Source: Asterias rubens
Taxonomy: Eukaryota; Echinodermata; Asteroidea; Forcipulatida; Asteriidae
Length of the DNA: 64,000 nt
Direction: 5' to 3'
Assembly: GCF_902459465.1 (NCBI RefSeq)
Contig: NC_047066.1
Location: 7,505,047 to 7,569,046, forward strand
Part shown: positions 12,901-27,900 of the stretch, piece after piece
Position numbering within the stretch: position 1 is the stretch's first letter
How the letters are laid out: every line of letters begins with the position of its first letter
Translations under genes and position numbers: made by a program
Notes under the pieces: model-generated
Told to the model about the DNA's origin: nothing
The model's input: only the letters and a program-made list of their open reading frames with translations
Databases searched by the model: none

Positions 12901-15900
12901 GGGTTTTTCAGTTATGAACGACAGTTATAAATTAATCACGGAGACTCATGTAATGCATTTGATCACAAAATTGTGCCTAAATCATCAAATAAAACAAACA
13001 ACTTATGCAGGATATATCAGTTATGGAAAAAAGTTTATAACCTAAGCATGAAGAATCATGTACTTCATTTGATGAAAAATTATGCCTAAAACATAAAATA
13101 AAACAAACAATAATTACATTTTTTGCAAAATACATGAAGGGTTTGATAGCTTATACACAACCAGAAGTATGGGAACAGACAAGTGAAGTAAAATTAATAC
13201 GTGAACCAAAGGACAGAACAGAGGTCATGGGGTGATGCTGGTATTATTCCATTATTTTGACAAAACAATAGATGGATAAAGAGTTAAAAGTCAACATAAA
13301 ACAGAGACAAAATTCAATTTTGGGCTGGTCACTGAAAGGAAAATATGAAGATATAATTTATAATCTATAAGTTAGTGAAGAAAATGTAATCACAGAATCA
13401 ATATTAAACATAAGTATGAAGACATAAACAAATCAACGAACGAAGAAACAGCTTCAGTCTTTTGCTTAAATTCAATTCAATTTGTGAAAAAATAAACATT
13501 TTTTTCCTTTCATGGTTCCAAAATGTTTGACAGCTCCCACTTTATGTCACACAGTATAACCTCGGTCATCTTTAAAGGCATAAACTAAGGCAATGTTTGA
13601 GGGTACAACTGCGTGTTTCTCATAAACACCACAAGCAGAACACAGGTGGTCAATCAAATTCCTCTCCCAATCAAAATGCTGAATGCATCTCAAAGGCAAA
13701 CCCCAAACACAGGGCCAAATTAAAAAAAAAAGCTGTCAAGCAGAAACAACTGCTAAGCAAATTTCTTTGCCAAGCACAAAATGAGTTGGGCACCAGTTGC
13801 AACAATGTAAACTGAATAGAATTTTGGTGGTTATCCAGTTTCTGTTACGGCATGGGATATCAGGAACAATCTAACTAGTGTATCAATCAAGGCAGTATCT
13901 TCGGTTTCTACTCCTAACCTATAGGTGATGGTGTCCTGGGTGTGTGAGGCGGCAGCAGCGCCTGGTGAAGCAAATCCTGGTGAATCGCCGGCGACGGCAC
14001 TCTACCCACGGGACTCATCCCGCCCTGGGGCGTCATGCCGGCCTGGTTCCTCAGGGCGGCGGCCAGGGTCGGGTTGGTTGAAGCCTGCTGCAGGAGGGCG
14101 TTGATCACCTCTTGCTGGTTGGTTGGGGTTGGCTTGAGGAGATGGGGCTGCTGTCTGGTCTGGGGTTGGGGCACCTGGGGCATCATGGTCGCCATGACCT
14201 CCTGGTTGATCGGGGAGGGAACTCTGCGAGAGAAGAAGTTATCCATAATTTCTCAAATTTGGTTTTGGTGAACGTCAAGAAAACTAAAAAATTCAAATGA
14301 GACTTTTTGTAACAGTCAGAATACCTCTCAGAGTTTTCTTTAAATTTCCGTTACAAAAAAATGCAATGGTGAAGCAATTTTCTTGCATATTTTGATCCTC
14401 ATTGAGATTATTACTGTGAGGGTACATGTGGATGAAAACAAATTGAACAAAAGGTTACTTTTAAACGTAATACACCATAGGTGACAGCGGTTTTGCCATA
14501 ACCAGTTACATACATATACAAGAACTCAACACCCAAACTGTTGGGACTGGCATAGTGGTAAACCTGATTACATGTAAAGAATAAACAGTTTAGCAGTGCA
14601 GTCCTTAGTCCAACAGAGACAAACAAAACATGCAGTTGGATTTTGATGGGTTGGGAATGATAACATGCAGTTGGATTTCGATGGGTTGGGAATGATAAGA
14701 GTTGAATGAAGACCGCCCCCACTAACCTGTTCACTATATCAGGAACCTGCAGTGTAGGGGGCACAGCCTGCCCATGGGGTCGCCTCCCCTGGCTCCCAAG
14801 GACAACGCCTTGTTGCTGATGCTGCCCGTCGCCGCCCATCATGGCCGCCATGCTGAGGGCGGGGCTATTGACGCTGTGAGGAGGATGGGTGTGGCTGAAC
14901 ATCTGCTGGGCTGGGGGTTGAGGGGAGGGCGTCATGTGCTGGCGCAGGAGTTGTACCTCGATAGGAGAGAGGGAGCGCCCCTCCACTGGATGCTGCTGTG
15001 GATGATAACGATTCGCTCCAATAAAACAGCTGTTCATATTTACATGGTTCCAAACAAGATTACTAATTACTAGGTTTATGTTCCTATTGACTATAGCCCT
15101 TTTCACACTGTGACCAGCCTTTTTACACTATAATCGCTTTACCCCCGGTATTTCCCCGGTCTGCCCTTGCGAATCAGCATACATGTATGTTGGGGAATCG
15201 CAACCCCTGCTCCAGAATAGGGGTAAGTGGTAAAACCCTGGGGTATACTTGCAACCGGAAACCAGAGGAATAGGGACGCAGTGTGAACAAGTGTGGGGTA
15301 AAAAATGCTTGGGGCCTCCCCAGGGCTATATTCCACGGGGATATGGCATACATGTACAGTTTAAGAAGGGCTTATAACACATACATGTACAACTTGGTAA
15401 ACATACAAAACTCAATTTGCATAATGATCACAAGTGCCTGTGATGTAAAAGATGTAAAAATGTAAAAGCCTGCACTGATAGAGATAAAATACTTACCATG
15501 CCAGCATTTGGCAGACTTCCAGCAGCCCTCATGCTGGACACAAAGCGATTGAACGCAGTCTGATCTTCCTTGGACTGTCCGGCCATCATGCTGAACAGTC
15601 CACCAAGCTGGTTCATCCTCTCCCTGCTGGACTGGGCCATGGTGTTGCTCAGAGGTACAGGGGCGGGCGGAGTGGTCCTGCCCATCGCCGGTCTAGTGGT
15701 GATGGTGGTCTGCTTCAGGCCGGCTTCTATCTCGGCGAGACTCTTCACCTGGCCTTGTGGCGCTGCAAGAGAGGGGGGAAGAGATTAGGGCTAAGGGAAG
15801 TTTGAAGCTTTGCATGATGTGAAGGATAAAAATAAACTATAAATAATAGTTAATTTGTGGGTACAAGCATGAAAAAAATCTCTTTTGAGGGAGAATTCGC

Positions 15901-18900
15901 TCTGAAACCGGTTTGGTCTTGACGTTTCAAACAGTATACTCAAGCATAATCTGCACAAAACGTGACCAAATTAAATCTTCGCAATGTCAAGAAAAGTACA
16001 CCTAAATCTGTGGCTGATTTACCACGGCAGCATCTAGCAACAGGGTCCAGCATTCTCCTGAAGCTGATCAGAGCATACTGATCAAAACGGTGAGTTGTTA
16101 AAGGCAGTGGACACTATTAGTAACTACTCAAAATAATTATAAGCAGAAAACCTTACTTGGTATGAGTAATTGGGAGCTGTTGATAGTAAAAAATATTTTG
16201 AGAAACGGCTCCCTCTGAAGTAACGTAGTTTTTAAGAAAGAAGTAATTTTCCTCAATTTGAGATTTAGAATTTGAGGTGTCGAATTCAAGCATCTGAAAG
16301 CACACAACTTTGTGTGCAAAGGGTGTTTTTTCTTTCATTATTATCTCGCAACTTCGACGACTGATTGAGCTCAAATTTTCACAGGTTTGTTATTTTATGC
16401 ATATGTTGAGATACACCAAGTGAGAAGACTGGTCTTTAACCACTGTTTCTTTTCAGAACCAACACTCCTCAAAAGAATAAACTATAAATAATAGTAAACT
16501 TGCGGATACAACCATGTACTTTATCTCAAGACGAGTAGAGTATACTGTTCGAAATGTCAAGACCAATCCGGCTCCGTTTTCAGAGCCAACATCCCCTCAA
16601 AAAAGAATTAATACATGGTTGTACCCGTTAGTTTAATAATATTTTTAGTTTATTCTTAATATCCACACCATGCAAAGCTTCACACATCACTTCTTACTAA
16701 CTAATCAAAAGAGATTTTCACATGGTGCTACCGCAAACCTCACCTAATTATACTCCCAACCATTCAAAGTTTTAAAATCCTACTTACCAGGGTAGTTCTG
16801 GGCCGAGCGTCCCTGACCGCCGCTCTGCAGGATATGCAGTAGAGACTGCTGGGTCTGAGGTTGCTGGGACGAAGGATGGGACTGGCGATGGGACCCGTGG
16901 TCACCCATGGGTTTGATTGGCGTGAACACAGACGCAGGCGACATCAGCGCTGGACTGTTTCGATGTGTCAATTCTGGAGACAAACAACAAACTCGTCTCA
17001 ATATTTTGTTGCCTAAAACGTTTAGTTAAAATCTACAAAAAATCTACTCCGCGGTAATAGAATATTAAGCAAAACAAGTTCTCTAAAGAACAAAACCCAC
17101 CCGGCAAGTAGGTCCACACATGGTGTTACCGCAAACCAAAAAAGTGTTCTAACTTTCTATGTTTAGCTGGAATGCTAATTAATATCCTGTCTGTATTACT
17201 ACAAAAGGCTGCGTTAATCTTTAATGTAACCTTTTCAATTGGCTACTTGATTCTTACATAACACACATATTCTAGAAGCTAGATCAAGGCGCTTTACCAC
17301 ATTACTATCCCTGTTCATCGACCATATCATTCCTTAAAGGGTGGCTGCAGTGTGTTTTTAAATAATTAAACGATTAAACATGACTTTTTAAACCTGAAAT
17401 ATTTTAATTTTTTTTTTATTAAATGCGCAAGTATTTTAAAAATGGTTTTCAAGAGATTAGGGGAACCCACCCCGCCCCTAAAAGGGGCATAAACGTGACG
17501 TCATGTCCGGACCCCGAGCCGTCGGGCACCCTGGCTGTGTGCATATAGAGACGTGTGCACTGTGTGGCCTGGTACCTAGGCGCGTGTAGTTAGGAACCAG
17601 ACTCTTTTTGCCGACGATATGTTTGAATTCCCGACGTGACGTCAATGGTAAGGGGGCGGTAACAATCCACAAAAGGGGGGGGGCATGACTTATTCGCTAA
17701 TTACGCAAGTGAGATATGTCGGGGAAAAAACAAAACACATTTTATTGAGGTTCAATACATATATCAGACATAAATGACAGCAAAATTAACTGTTTTATTT
17801 TAATTCACTGCAGCATCCCTTTAAACTTTCTCAATCCCTGAGGAGCAAGAAATCCCCAAGCAGCTTAAAGGCAGTGGACACTATTGGTATTTAATCAAAA
17901 TAATTTTTAGCATAAAACCTTACTTGGTAATGAGTAATGGGGAGAGGTTGGTAGTATAAAACATTGTGAGAAACGGCTCCCTCTGAAGTGGAGTACTTTT
18001 CGAGAAAAGGGGGTAATTTTCCACAAATTTGATTTTGAGACCTCAGATTTAGAATTTGAGGTCTCGAAGTCAAGCATCTGAAAGCACACAACTTCGTGTG
18101 ACAAGGGTGTTTTTTCTGTTATTATTATCTCGCAACTTCGATGACCGATTGAGCTCAAATTTTCACAGGTTTGTTATTTTATGCATATGTTGAGATACAC
18201 CACGTGAGAAGACTGGTCTTTGACAATTACCAATAGTGTCCAGTGTCTTTTAATTGGCACCAATACAATACTGTCTCAGACCTCTCAGGTCCCCATTTAT
18301 ACACCTGGATTAAGAGAAACAATTAAGCACCTTGCTCAAGCACTGGAGTGTCATGATCGAGAAATGAAAAACAAAATGATTTCAGTGTCTGCCTAATGAT
18401 GATGTATGACTGAGCACTGTACAAGGGGTCTCGAGTGGGATTTGAACCCACAACTTTCTGCATTCTAAAACAGATGTCTGAACTGCTAGACCAGATGCAA
18501 TGCAGGCCTGTGAACTTCACTCTTAAAGGGGGCACAGCAAATTCCTCTTATAGGGGGCACTTCTATGAGGACAATTTTAATTTGTATTGGAACTTTGCTA
18601 AGGGCGCCACGGCAAATGCACAGGGCACTACAGCATTTGCTGTGGGTGTCGTGGGATGTTTCGAGGCCTGGCAATGCTTTTAGGAAACAACTATTTGTTG
18701 TAGTTACCATTCAAGAAGTCCAGTTCGTCGTCATGAAGAGAAGACTTCCTGCTGTTGCTACGACTTGTGCTGCTGCTCCTGCTACGACTCACCGTGGACG
18801 TGAAGAGATGACTGAATCTACTCTTACCGGTCCGCTCGGCTTCATCAGGACTAGCAACCATCTAGGGAGGGTATCAATAAGAGTATGGTATCAATAAGAG

Positions 18901-21900
18901 TAGGGTATCAATAAGAGTATGGTATCAATAAGAGTATGGTATCAGGACAAAAGTCCCTAAAGATATATTTCAAAAGATTCAGTAATTCATGCCTTGTTCA
19001 GCCTTTTTGTAATACACCGTCCTCATAAACATGTACATGTATATAATAAAAAGAAACAAATTATTTGGTCTTGTACAATAACAAACATTTAGAGTCCCAA
19101 TTAACTCATACACAAGACATGCGATCTTACAAAGATTTTCCTTAAATTTGAGTTCTTAGTTTTGGGATTCCATCTACATGTCTGCCTTTCCAAATTCACA
19201 AAAATATGGCAATTCCCATTCCGACCTGCATTCTATTTCCTTATGCTGGGAAAATATGACGATGAAGAGATATTTCGCAAACAATGGTGCTTTCTAGACA
19301 CCCTGCCAAATGCAGCAAAATGCTATCAGACGAATTCTGTTGCATTGTGAAGTGAACTGGCTTATGCCAGCCTTACGCCACTGGGGCAGTTAGCCTTTCT
19401 TGTCTACTTCAGTTATGCACAAGTTATCTCCCAGTTGCAGCAGGTACAATGTCTGATTACAATTTGACTGAACCCAATAAAATGTCCATGTATTTAAACG
19501 ATGGGACCCGTGGGAACGCGCAGGAGTTTGTATCCTTCACAGGTGAGAGAAATGTACATGGGACCAAAGTGGTCCCATAAATGTTTTAATGTACATGTAA
19601 GTTCAAGACTATTTTTCAAGCAAGGATGAACAAAAGTTCACCAGAAATGAGACTCACCGGCATGGGAATATTGTCAGCAAACTTGAAGAAGTCATTGATG
19701 TCGAAATCCTTGCTGGGCGTGGTGCCGCTGGTGTTGTGGCTGTTCTCAAATCGCTCCCGTCCACCCTCTGGGGAGCTGGAGCTTGCCGTCTCCATACTAC
19801 CGTTACGATCTGCGACTGATGGACCCGTGTTTCCTGATGAAAAAAATACTCTTAGGTTTAACAAAATAATGAGATTGTCTTTTTACACCATATTCGTTAT
19901 TTCATCAATTGGTTGTTTTCCCTTTCTTAAGTCACTGTAAAAACTTGAGAACAGTGTTGTAGCTAGCACAATTTTGATTTTAGCTAGAAAATTTTTAGTG
20001 GTTCTAAATCCAATTTAGTCCACCAAGGGCGAGCGGTTATTTATGTTTGGATATATGGGGCCATCATTGCCGAAGTGTAACCTTGTGGGAAATCTGTGCT
20101 GTGCAACACAGTGTTTTTTGCTCAGAGTGCTTGGCGAAATTAGTTAGTCCTGGGCATGCCTGCCCGGCACCGGCCCACAGTGGCTACAACACTGCTTGAG
20201 AAGATTTATTTACTAAGCAAATAGTGAAGTCAAAACAAGTGAGGCGGCTTATTGGTTCAGAACAAAACATTCAGGAATATTTGATGTTAGCAACACTTTT
20301 CTAGGTGGGCTAGGGGATCATAAAACTGCCAATAGTTCAGATGATTCATCCAAACCCACAAGTTGGGATTTTCCGATAGTTCAAAGAAGACCATTCCATA
20401 CCTGTATCCTTGGCCTCTGTGTCGCTTCCACTGTCATCCATGTGCTTGTTGCTAAAACCACGCAGTACGATGGTGTCTGACTGGCTCTCCGGTCCCTCGG
20501 TAAACCACTCTGGCTCCTCGTGTCTTGGTGCTCTCCCTGAAGCAAAAAATAAATGGAGTCAGAGATACTTTGAGATTTCTTTGGGTTGTGTCTAAAAGAA
20601 TAGTTAATCATTGGTTAATGAGTAAAGCCCGGTTCATACTTCCTGCGAATGCGAATACCATAATGAATTTTGATGTCAAAAATTCGCACTGAATAATTTG
20701 CATCAGTTGACTTGTGCTCAACTCCTGCGAAACATTCGCTGCGAAAACAAGAAGTATGAACCAGACTTCAATTCATGCCTTTTTGTGTGCTTACTATGAT
20801 TAGCAGCTCTATGAAATGGAAATCGCACAGTATGCACAAAAGCAGCTGTTAAGCAGCTCAATGAAATTGGGCCCTGGTTACACTTTGCAATCAGTGAGAT
20901 TCCAGTTTGACAGTGATTGACGTTTGCTATGATTACAACAAATTCTATGATTACTACTGTTAACTTTTAACATGTTAAAGGGATTGGTAATTGCTCAAAT
21001 TAATTGTTAGCATAAAAACTTATTTGTTAGCAATCAATGGAGAGATATTGATAGTATAAAACATTGTGAGAAACGGCTCCCTCTAATGTAACAATGTTTT
21101 CAAGAAAGAAGTAATTTTCCATTAAAATATTTGTACTTGATTTCAAGACCTCAGAATTAGATTTTGAGGTCCCGAAATCAAGCATCTGAAAGCACACAAC
21201 TTTGTGTGACAAGGGTGTTTTTCTTTCAATATCATCTCGCAACTTTGAAGACCAAGTGAGTTTCACAGGTTTGTTATATGTGCACATGTTGAGATACACC
21301 AAGTGAGAAGACTGGTCCAAAAGTGTCCAGTATCTTTAAACAAACATTCTGTATTACAATAATCTTCAACCTTTTCTGTAAAGTTTACAGACTGAAAGTT
21401 TAGAAAGAAATAAACCCTTACATGATCGGTCAGCAGTACCATGGCTTCCTCGTCTGTTAATGACCCTGGGGTTGTTGTCTCTATCACCGTATCTACCACC
21501 GTCTCTGCCAGTGCCCCCTTCTCTATCTCGGTCTACTCGGTCTCGGGGCCGATCCCTCACGTCTACCTCCCTCTCCTCGTCTAGGGAGCGGTTTCGCGTG
21601 ATGATTCGGCCGCTCCCGATGCGGCGCGTCGGCAGAGTGCGGGGAATGTTATCCTTATCCCGATCGCTGCTGAAGTTTGAGCCCAGATGGGTGGGGAGAG
21701 TGGTGTTGAGAGGGGTTGTGACGCTGCAGCCGTGCCCAAAGCTGCGGCGCTGGGGGCTCAGAATAATGCCATCTTTGTCATCCTTTAAACGATCTTTGAC
21801 ATCACCTACATATTGGAAAAGAAATCAGCAAATAAGTGTGCTGGTTACATAAAGTTAGATTTGAAGAATTAGATCAGAACATACCGACTGAAACGTTGAG

Positions 21901-24900
21901 TTGTTAACCACCCTCTCCTTTCAGAACCAACACTACTCAAAAAGAGATATTCACTAAGTACAAAGTGTTACCACAAGCCTCTCTTAGACATATTTATTGT
22001 TTTACTTCACACATCAAAGAAAAAGTAAGGTTTTGGTGAAACCATGTAACAAGTCTCTTTATGTGAGTAGTGGTGGCGTAGTGAAGAGCTGGTTTCTGCA
22101 GAACGTTTGATCTGAACATTAAACCAAATTTCATAGAATGATTTTTTTTTATAAATCAAGTTTTCATGAGTTTTATATAAAATACAAACCAGTAAATTTC
22201 TTCCTGTCACGACCTCCTTCCTGCAGGGTCAAAGGTGACGGCCCACGTGACCTCTTGCCGGACAGAGAGCCATGCCACTTCTCAGGATCCCAAACACCAT
22301 TGTCACTGTAATGAAATGAGAGAGAGAGAGAGACCCGAGAGCAATACATCAATTAGCATTAAAGGCAGTGGACACTATTGGTCATTACTCAAAATAATTA
22401 TTAGCATAAAACCTTACTTGGTAACGAGTAATGGGGAGAGGTTGATAGTATAAAACATTGTGAGAAACGGCTCCCTCGGAAGTGATGTAATTTTCGATAA
22501 AGAAGTAAATTTCCACGAGTTTGATTTCGAGACCTCAGAATTAGAATTTGAGGTCTCGAAATCAAGCATCTGAGAGCACACAAGTTCGTGTGACACGGGT
22601 GTTTTTTCTTTCATAGTTATCTTGCAACTTTGATGACCAATTGAGCTCAAATTTCACAGGTTTGTTATTTTAATGCATATGTTGAGATACACCAAGGGTC
22701 TTTAAGTTATCTATATGCCAAGACTAGCCTGTATCAGATTTCAAATTCAATTCTGGAATTCACACATAATATATGTAACCAGGGTTTAGCAATTGCCATG
22801 TTAAACAGGGCCCAATTTCATAAAGCCTGTAAGCACGAACACCTTCTAAGCCCAGGAACTGATGCCCTACTCATTTTTTGCTTAGCACCCAAATTTGCGA
22901 AGCAGTATTTTCTGGTGAACAGCTATATAAAATTGGGGCTAGATCCTATCGCATTGGGTCTACAAGCTTCATTGACCTACTATTTTATTCTGCAGCTTTG
23001 ACAAAAGACTACATTTTGATAATATACTCCATGCATTGAAGACATCATGCCGCCATCTTAGAGGTATAGCCGTGATGAAACAATGGAAACATACACCCGC
23101 AGCGTAATGAATGGTACAATGAACAGCCTGTAGCCAGGTTAGAGCGCCTTACTCAAATGGTGTCTTGCGTATAAGATCTTTTTGGTCTGGGATTTGCCCA
23201 TTTGCTATTATATAAAATCATGTTGCACTAAGCCGTCACGATTATTGCACAAGTAAAAGATTTGTTGTTACACACCAAATATCTTATAGCACTGCAAGGT
23301 GCAAAATGGGGAATGGAGCTCTTTTATTGGAATGTGAAGTACCCATGGGCACAATTTTGGTAAGCGAATGTGACCATTGATAGCACTGGTCATTTAATGC
23401 AATGATTTACATGTGTTGCTTACTAAAATGGCACCCAGTGCATGAGTTCCCCATGTTATGTGCAGCGCTATACGATCTTCTGTAACAGACCGAGATATAA
23501 CTTTCCTTCAATGTAAAGATGAAATTCTATAAATAAGTACTCACTCGCAGTACTCCTCAGACAGACAAATTGGCTTCCTCTTGGTAGCTGGGCTGTCTCT
23601 TAGGTTAAATAACTCTTCCTGTTGGGGAAATAAGACAACCAATTGATGTTATGAGCTTCTGTGTATTACATTGTTTACAAAAAACCTGCCTGAGTAGTGA
23701 CACACAGTTTAATGTATCAGTCACTGATCTCTTGCGATGCATGCTGTAAATTGCAGCTGTGTTTTTTAAACCACTCTCTTGAGGATTTCATGTTGACATC
23801 TGTTAACGCCGTCCATGTCAAAAAGACATCACTGAACTTGAACTAGGACTTAAAAAAACCCAATAAATTCGGCGGAAACAGTCTATCCAAATTATTGAAC
23901 AATGTGGAACAGTTTGTTGTCTACAATTGACTGTATGACACCATACATGTACAAAAACCATGAACAATATGTTCACTCGTGTGCAATGACAAAAGACATA
24001 ACGGAGCTGGAATAAAAGCACTTACAGAAATTAGTAGTTTGGGCCACCACAGTCTACCCAAAAAAAAGAAAAGAAGGAATAGACATTTTATGAGGATGAT
24101 TTTGTGACACCTACAATAATCATGTTTCCTATTCCTATGTTCAAAGTTACTTTAAACAATACATCGTTCTATTCATCGTATGATATTTATTTTAAAGTTT
24201 TTAGTTATAATTATAATTATGAACACACTACTAAAAATCCAGTGTAAAACTACCCCTCTTTACCAAAGTGTAAGTTATAAATCCAGGTTTGTTCACTTTA
24301 TTGCACGTGTGTGTGTAAATAAACGATGACAAATGTCATCAACTACGTATTGATTGCAGTTTGGGTGTACACAGACCAAATAGTTTAATGGTGCCTAATT
24401 GGGGACTCCGAGATGCAAGGTGGAAGTGGTCACACAGGATGTAATTTGAATTTAAATTGTTTTAATCTGAGCATTTCAAAAAGTTTACCAGAACAATAAG
24501 TACATTTGCAGAGTTTATCGTTTTCTTTGAAAACAAAGTATAGCATAATTTGGTAAAATGTCAATACAACAACAACAGCAAAACAACAGCAGCAGCAACA
24601 ACAACAGCAACAGCAGCAACAACAACAGCAAAAACAACAGCAGCAACAACAACAACAGCAAAACAACAACAACAAACAAACAAACAAACAAACAAACATG
24701 GTTATCTGATGCCCACAACTTCACAGAGGTAACCAGTAACAGAGGTACTGTAGTTGCATCCATGCCCCTGGTTATTGCCTGGAACTTGGAAGGCAGAAAC
24801 TTTGCATCGTTCACCAGGTGGTCTTTACTAAGAGAAAAAACTGCCAAGCCCTTACAAGAGTGAAACATCAGGCCTGTTAATTCTTATCTCAAATTTAGGA

Positions 24901-27900
24901 ATTAATTTCCATCTGAAGTGCTGTCAAATTCAGCCTCAGCAGAGAGACCCAAAACCACCATTTTGTTATTTTGATTGCTGCAATCAAATTAAGCCAGATA
25001 AGAACAAAATCCCTGACACAAACATCATCCGTTCTTTGCTTTTTCACTATAACCACCAAACCAAAAACCAATTAACTTTTTTTTTACAATACTGGTTAAA
25101 ACTGTCTAAAAAAAGAAGAAGTTCTTTCCCTTCAAAGTCACAAACACAGTGTTCCAACCCTACATGTACTATCTCATCACATAAAATACGTAACGTTACA
25201 AAGTAACTAACCCTGATGCACCAATTTCAACCAAACTTGATACTGCTTAGGTACAGTATTTCAGGCCTCGACCCCTACAGCGGCCACCAGCGGCCATTGC
25301 TGCGATGCCCCAGCCAATTGCCGTGAAGCCCTTTTAAAAATCACGTACCTTACGGCCACTTGGCCGTCGTGCCCTTTTCCATTGATTCCATAACATTATT
25401 TATTCGAAAAAGTTATTTAATGTTAACATTGTGACCCATTTAATTTATATGGAGGTAAAATTCGGAACGTACGATCCCGCACACTAGTTTTTCACAATGC
25501 TGCTTCTGTGCAATAAAAAATGTGTCGAGAATGTGGCATGGTAACCATATCAAACGTAGTTGAACTGTTTACTACTAAAAACGCAGCACCAGACTACTCC
25601 AATATAAACTCGCTACAAGTCCCTACATTAAATTACGCATTTTCGCACTGATTTTGTCCATTGAGATCTGTATTTGTAGCGGATGGGGCGGGGGAGGCGC
25701 GCGGCCGGGGGCTGGATACAGTCTATGTTTTTCCCCTGGCTATTTCGCTGGTGTCCAAGGCTTGTACTGGATTAATGTTTGTGACCCACCACTACCAGTG
25801 ATCTGCCTGCCTTGCGACTTTGTTTTTCATTGCCAAACACATGTTTGTGTACACACAAAAAGCGTGGAATTGTAAAATGTCAAACGGCAGAGCCCTAATT
25901 TGGCAATCATCATACTCCATCAAGTTCATTATTGATTAATCAGCATGCCAACCCCACAAAAGATGCAAAAATAAGCAGGAAGGCGAAAGGGCTAGAGTGG
26001 TAGCAAAGTGCCAACTTTAGAAGCATTTTTTAATTAGGTGCGTTTGTTTGCTTTTTTTATAGTAATTATTTAGCGCAGTCTAGCATGGCATAAACGCCGG
26101 CATGCAAAATACAATTTACAAGTTTAGCTAAATGCTAGGCCAATTATTTTGTGCTAAAGGGTTGAGGGTTCGTTTTTAATTTTCTTAATCATATTTATAT
26201 ATACAAAAGAAAGGAAAAAAAGAAATAACTATTTTTCCAAATCATCGGATTTAGCTGAGCCTCCGGGTTGTTGGTGTATGATGGGGGTTGTTGGCGTGGG
26301 GTGGGTTGGGCTCGTTTGTCTCGCAGAGTTGGGGTAGTGGTGAGCCAGAGACTAATTGATCTTTTTTCTTCAGATTAACACGCAGGGAATTATTTTTCTT
26401 AATATTTGTCTGTATGATTTTTTCAACAATTCTTTGTTCTGGAGCAACGATTTGTTTTCAGATGACCAGAAGGGAGTTTAATTCAGTCGATGAATAAGGG
26501 TTAGGGGGTAAGTTAATTACTGGGGTAATCGTTTGCAATTCGAGCGCTGCAAAAAAACTGTAAATATTTCCGAAACAAATATTTTTAAACTTTTATTCAA
26601 TTTCAGCGACAATGAAATAAATATGGGTTGGAAAGTTGACCACCGTCTTGAAATCAGTAGAAAGTATTTTAACATAATCATCAACAAACAAAGGTTTGAA
26701 AATGGCCTTGGTGCCCTTTCAGTTGGCCTTGGTGCCCCTTTCTTTTTGAGAGCTTTTGAGGCCAAGTGGCCTTGCCCCTCTGAAGCTAAAGGTTGGGGCC
26801 TGGTATTTATCAACTTTCATTCAAAACTCGCCCTCAATATAACTTGGCACACATTGCACCCAATTTAATTTGGCGGTGGTACGTTCCGATGTCAGAAACC
26901 TCTACGAGGGAGAGTCTAATGTCAGGTGTATTATTTACAAAGTGACAGTGTCATCAAAATGGACCAGTGGTCCGCTATGATAAAAAAAGCTCTGACCTAC
27001 ATCAAGCCTGGTGCGTATTGTACTGTAGTAACAGATGCTAGAGCCGCAACAAATATCATTAGACATTGTACACAGGATCACAAACGGAATGTTTGTATAT
27101 AGTGGCGTTTTGGCTTTGATTGTACACATGTAGGCCTACGCCAACCATAAGGCAGAGAATCGTCTGCCCCCGCACCAATGTCTGAAAAAACATGTTATGG
27201 TTTCTAGTTGGTTTTCCAAGAAGAAAAAAGAAAAAAACATTGTGGAAAGTCTTTTCAGGTGGATCTTCAATGGGTAGGTTAACAATGGGTGTGTAGGAGC
27301 ATTAATTTTGAGCAATGAATCACAGTGTCACCTAAACCACAACCATACACCTAAACCACGCATCTTGCCCAACGGTAGACAAAATAATCGATAAACACCA
27401 TGATCTTTTTAAATAATAAAGAATGTGGAGACAGTTTGTAAGCGTGGAACATTGTTCTTGATAATTTTGATGGAGCAAAGGCAACTTGTGTACGGCCTTG
27501 CGAAAAATATCTTTGTTTCCAGTAACAGGAAAACAAAATTAAACTACATGTTATTAATTTGTTTTGCAGGATTTTTTATGAAAGATTTCTTCCATTTTTA
27601 TGCAATCAGATTTCATCAAATACTTGAAACAATGAATTTTTATATATTAAAAAGTAAAGATCAAATAACAATTAAAACAGAAAATTATTTCGTGAGGTAT
27701 GTTAGTGTACAGATTTTTGAACAGTCAGTCATGTTACAGCAAACAAACTTTTGTTTAAGTTAGGCCTAATGAAAATGGTCCGACCATCAACAAATATTGA
27801 CGTCTGTGTGGAAAACTTGTGTGGGCAGATTTTAAACATCACCAGCGGCAAAACCAAGACTTCTGTTGGTAATGACCTTGATTATGGGAGCATTATTTGT

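Noticed and set aside
24558..24863. Open frame rich in Gln, Asn and Ser (about 100 codons)
   Set aside because: It is the translation of an imperfect CAA/CAG microsatellite in an intron of 4E-T on the opposite strand; no conserved flank, start context or splice structure.
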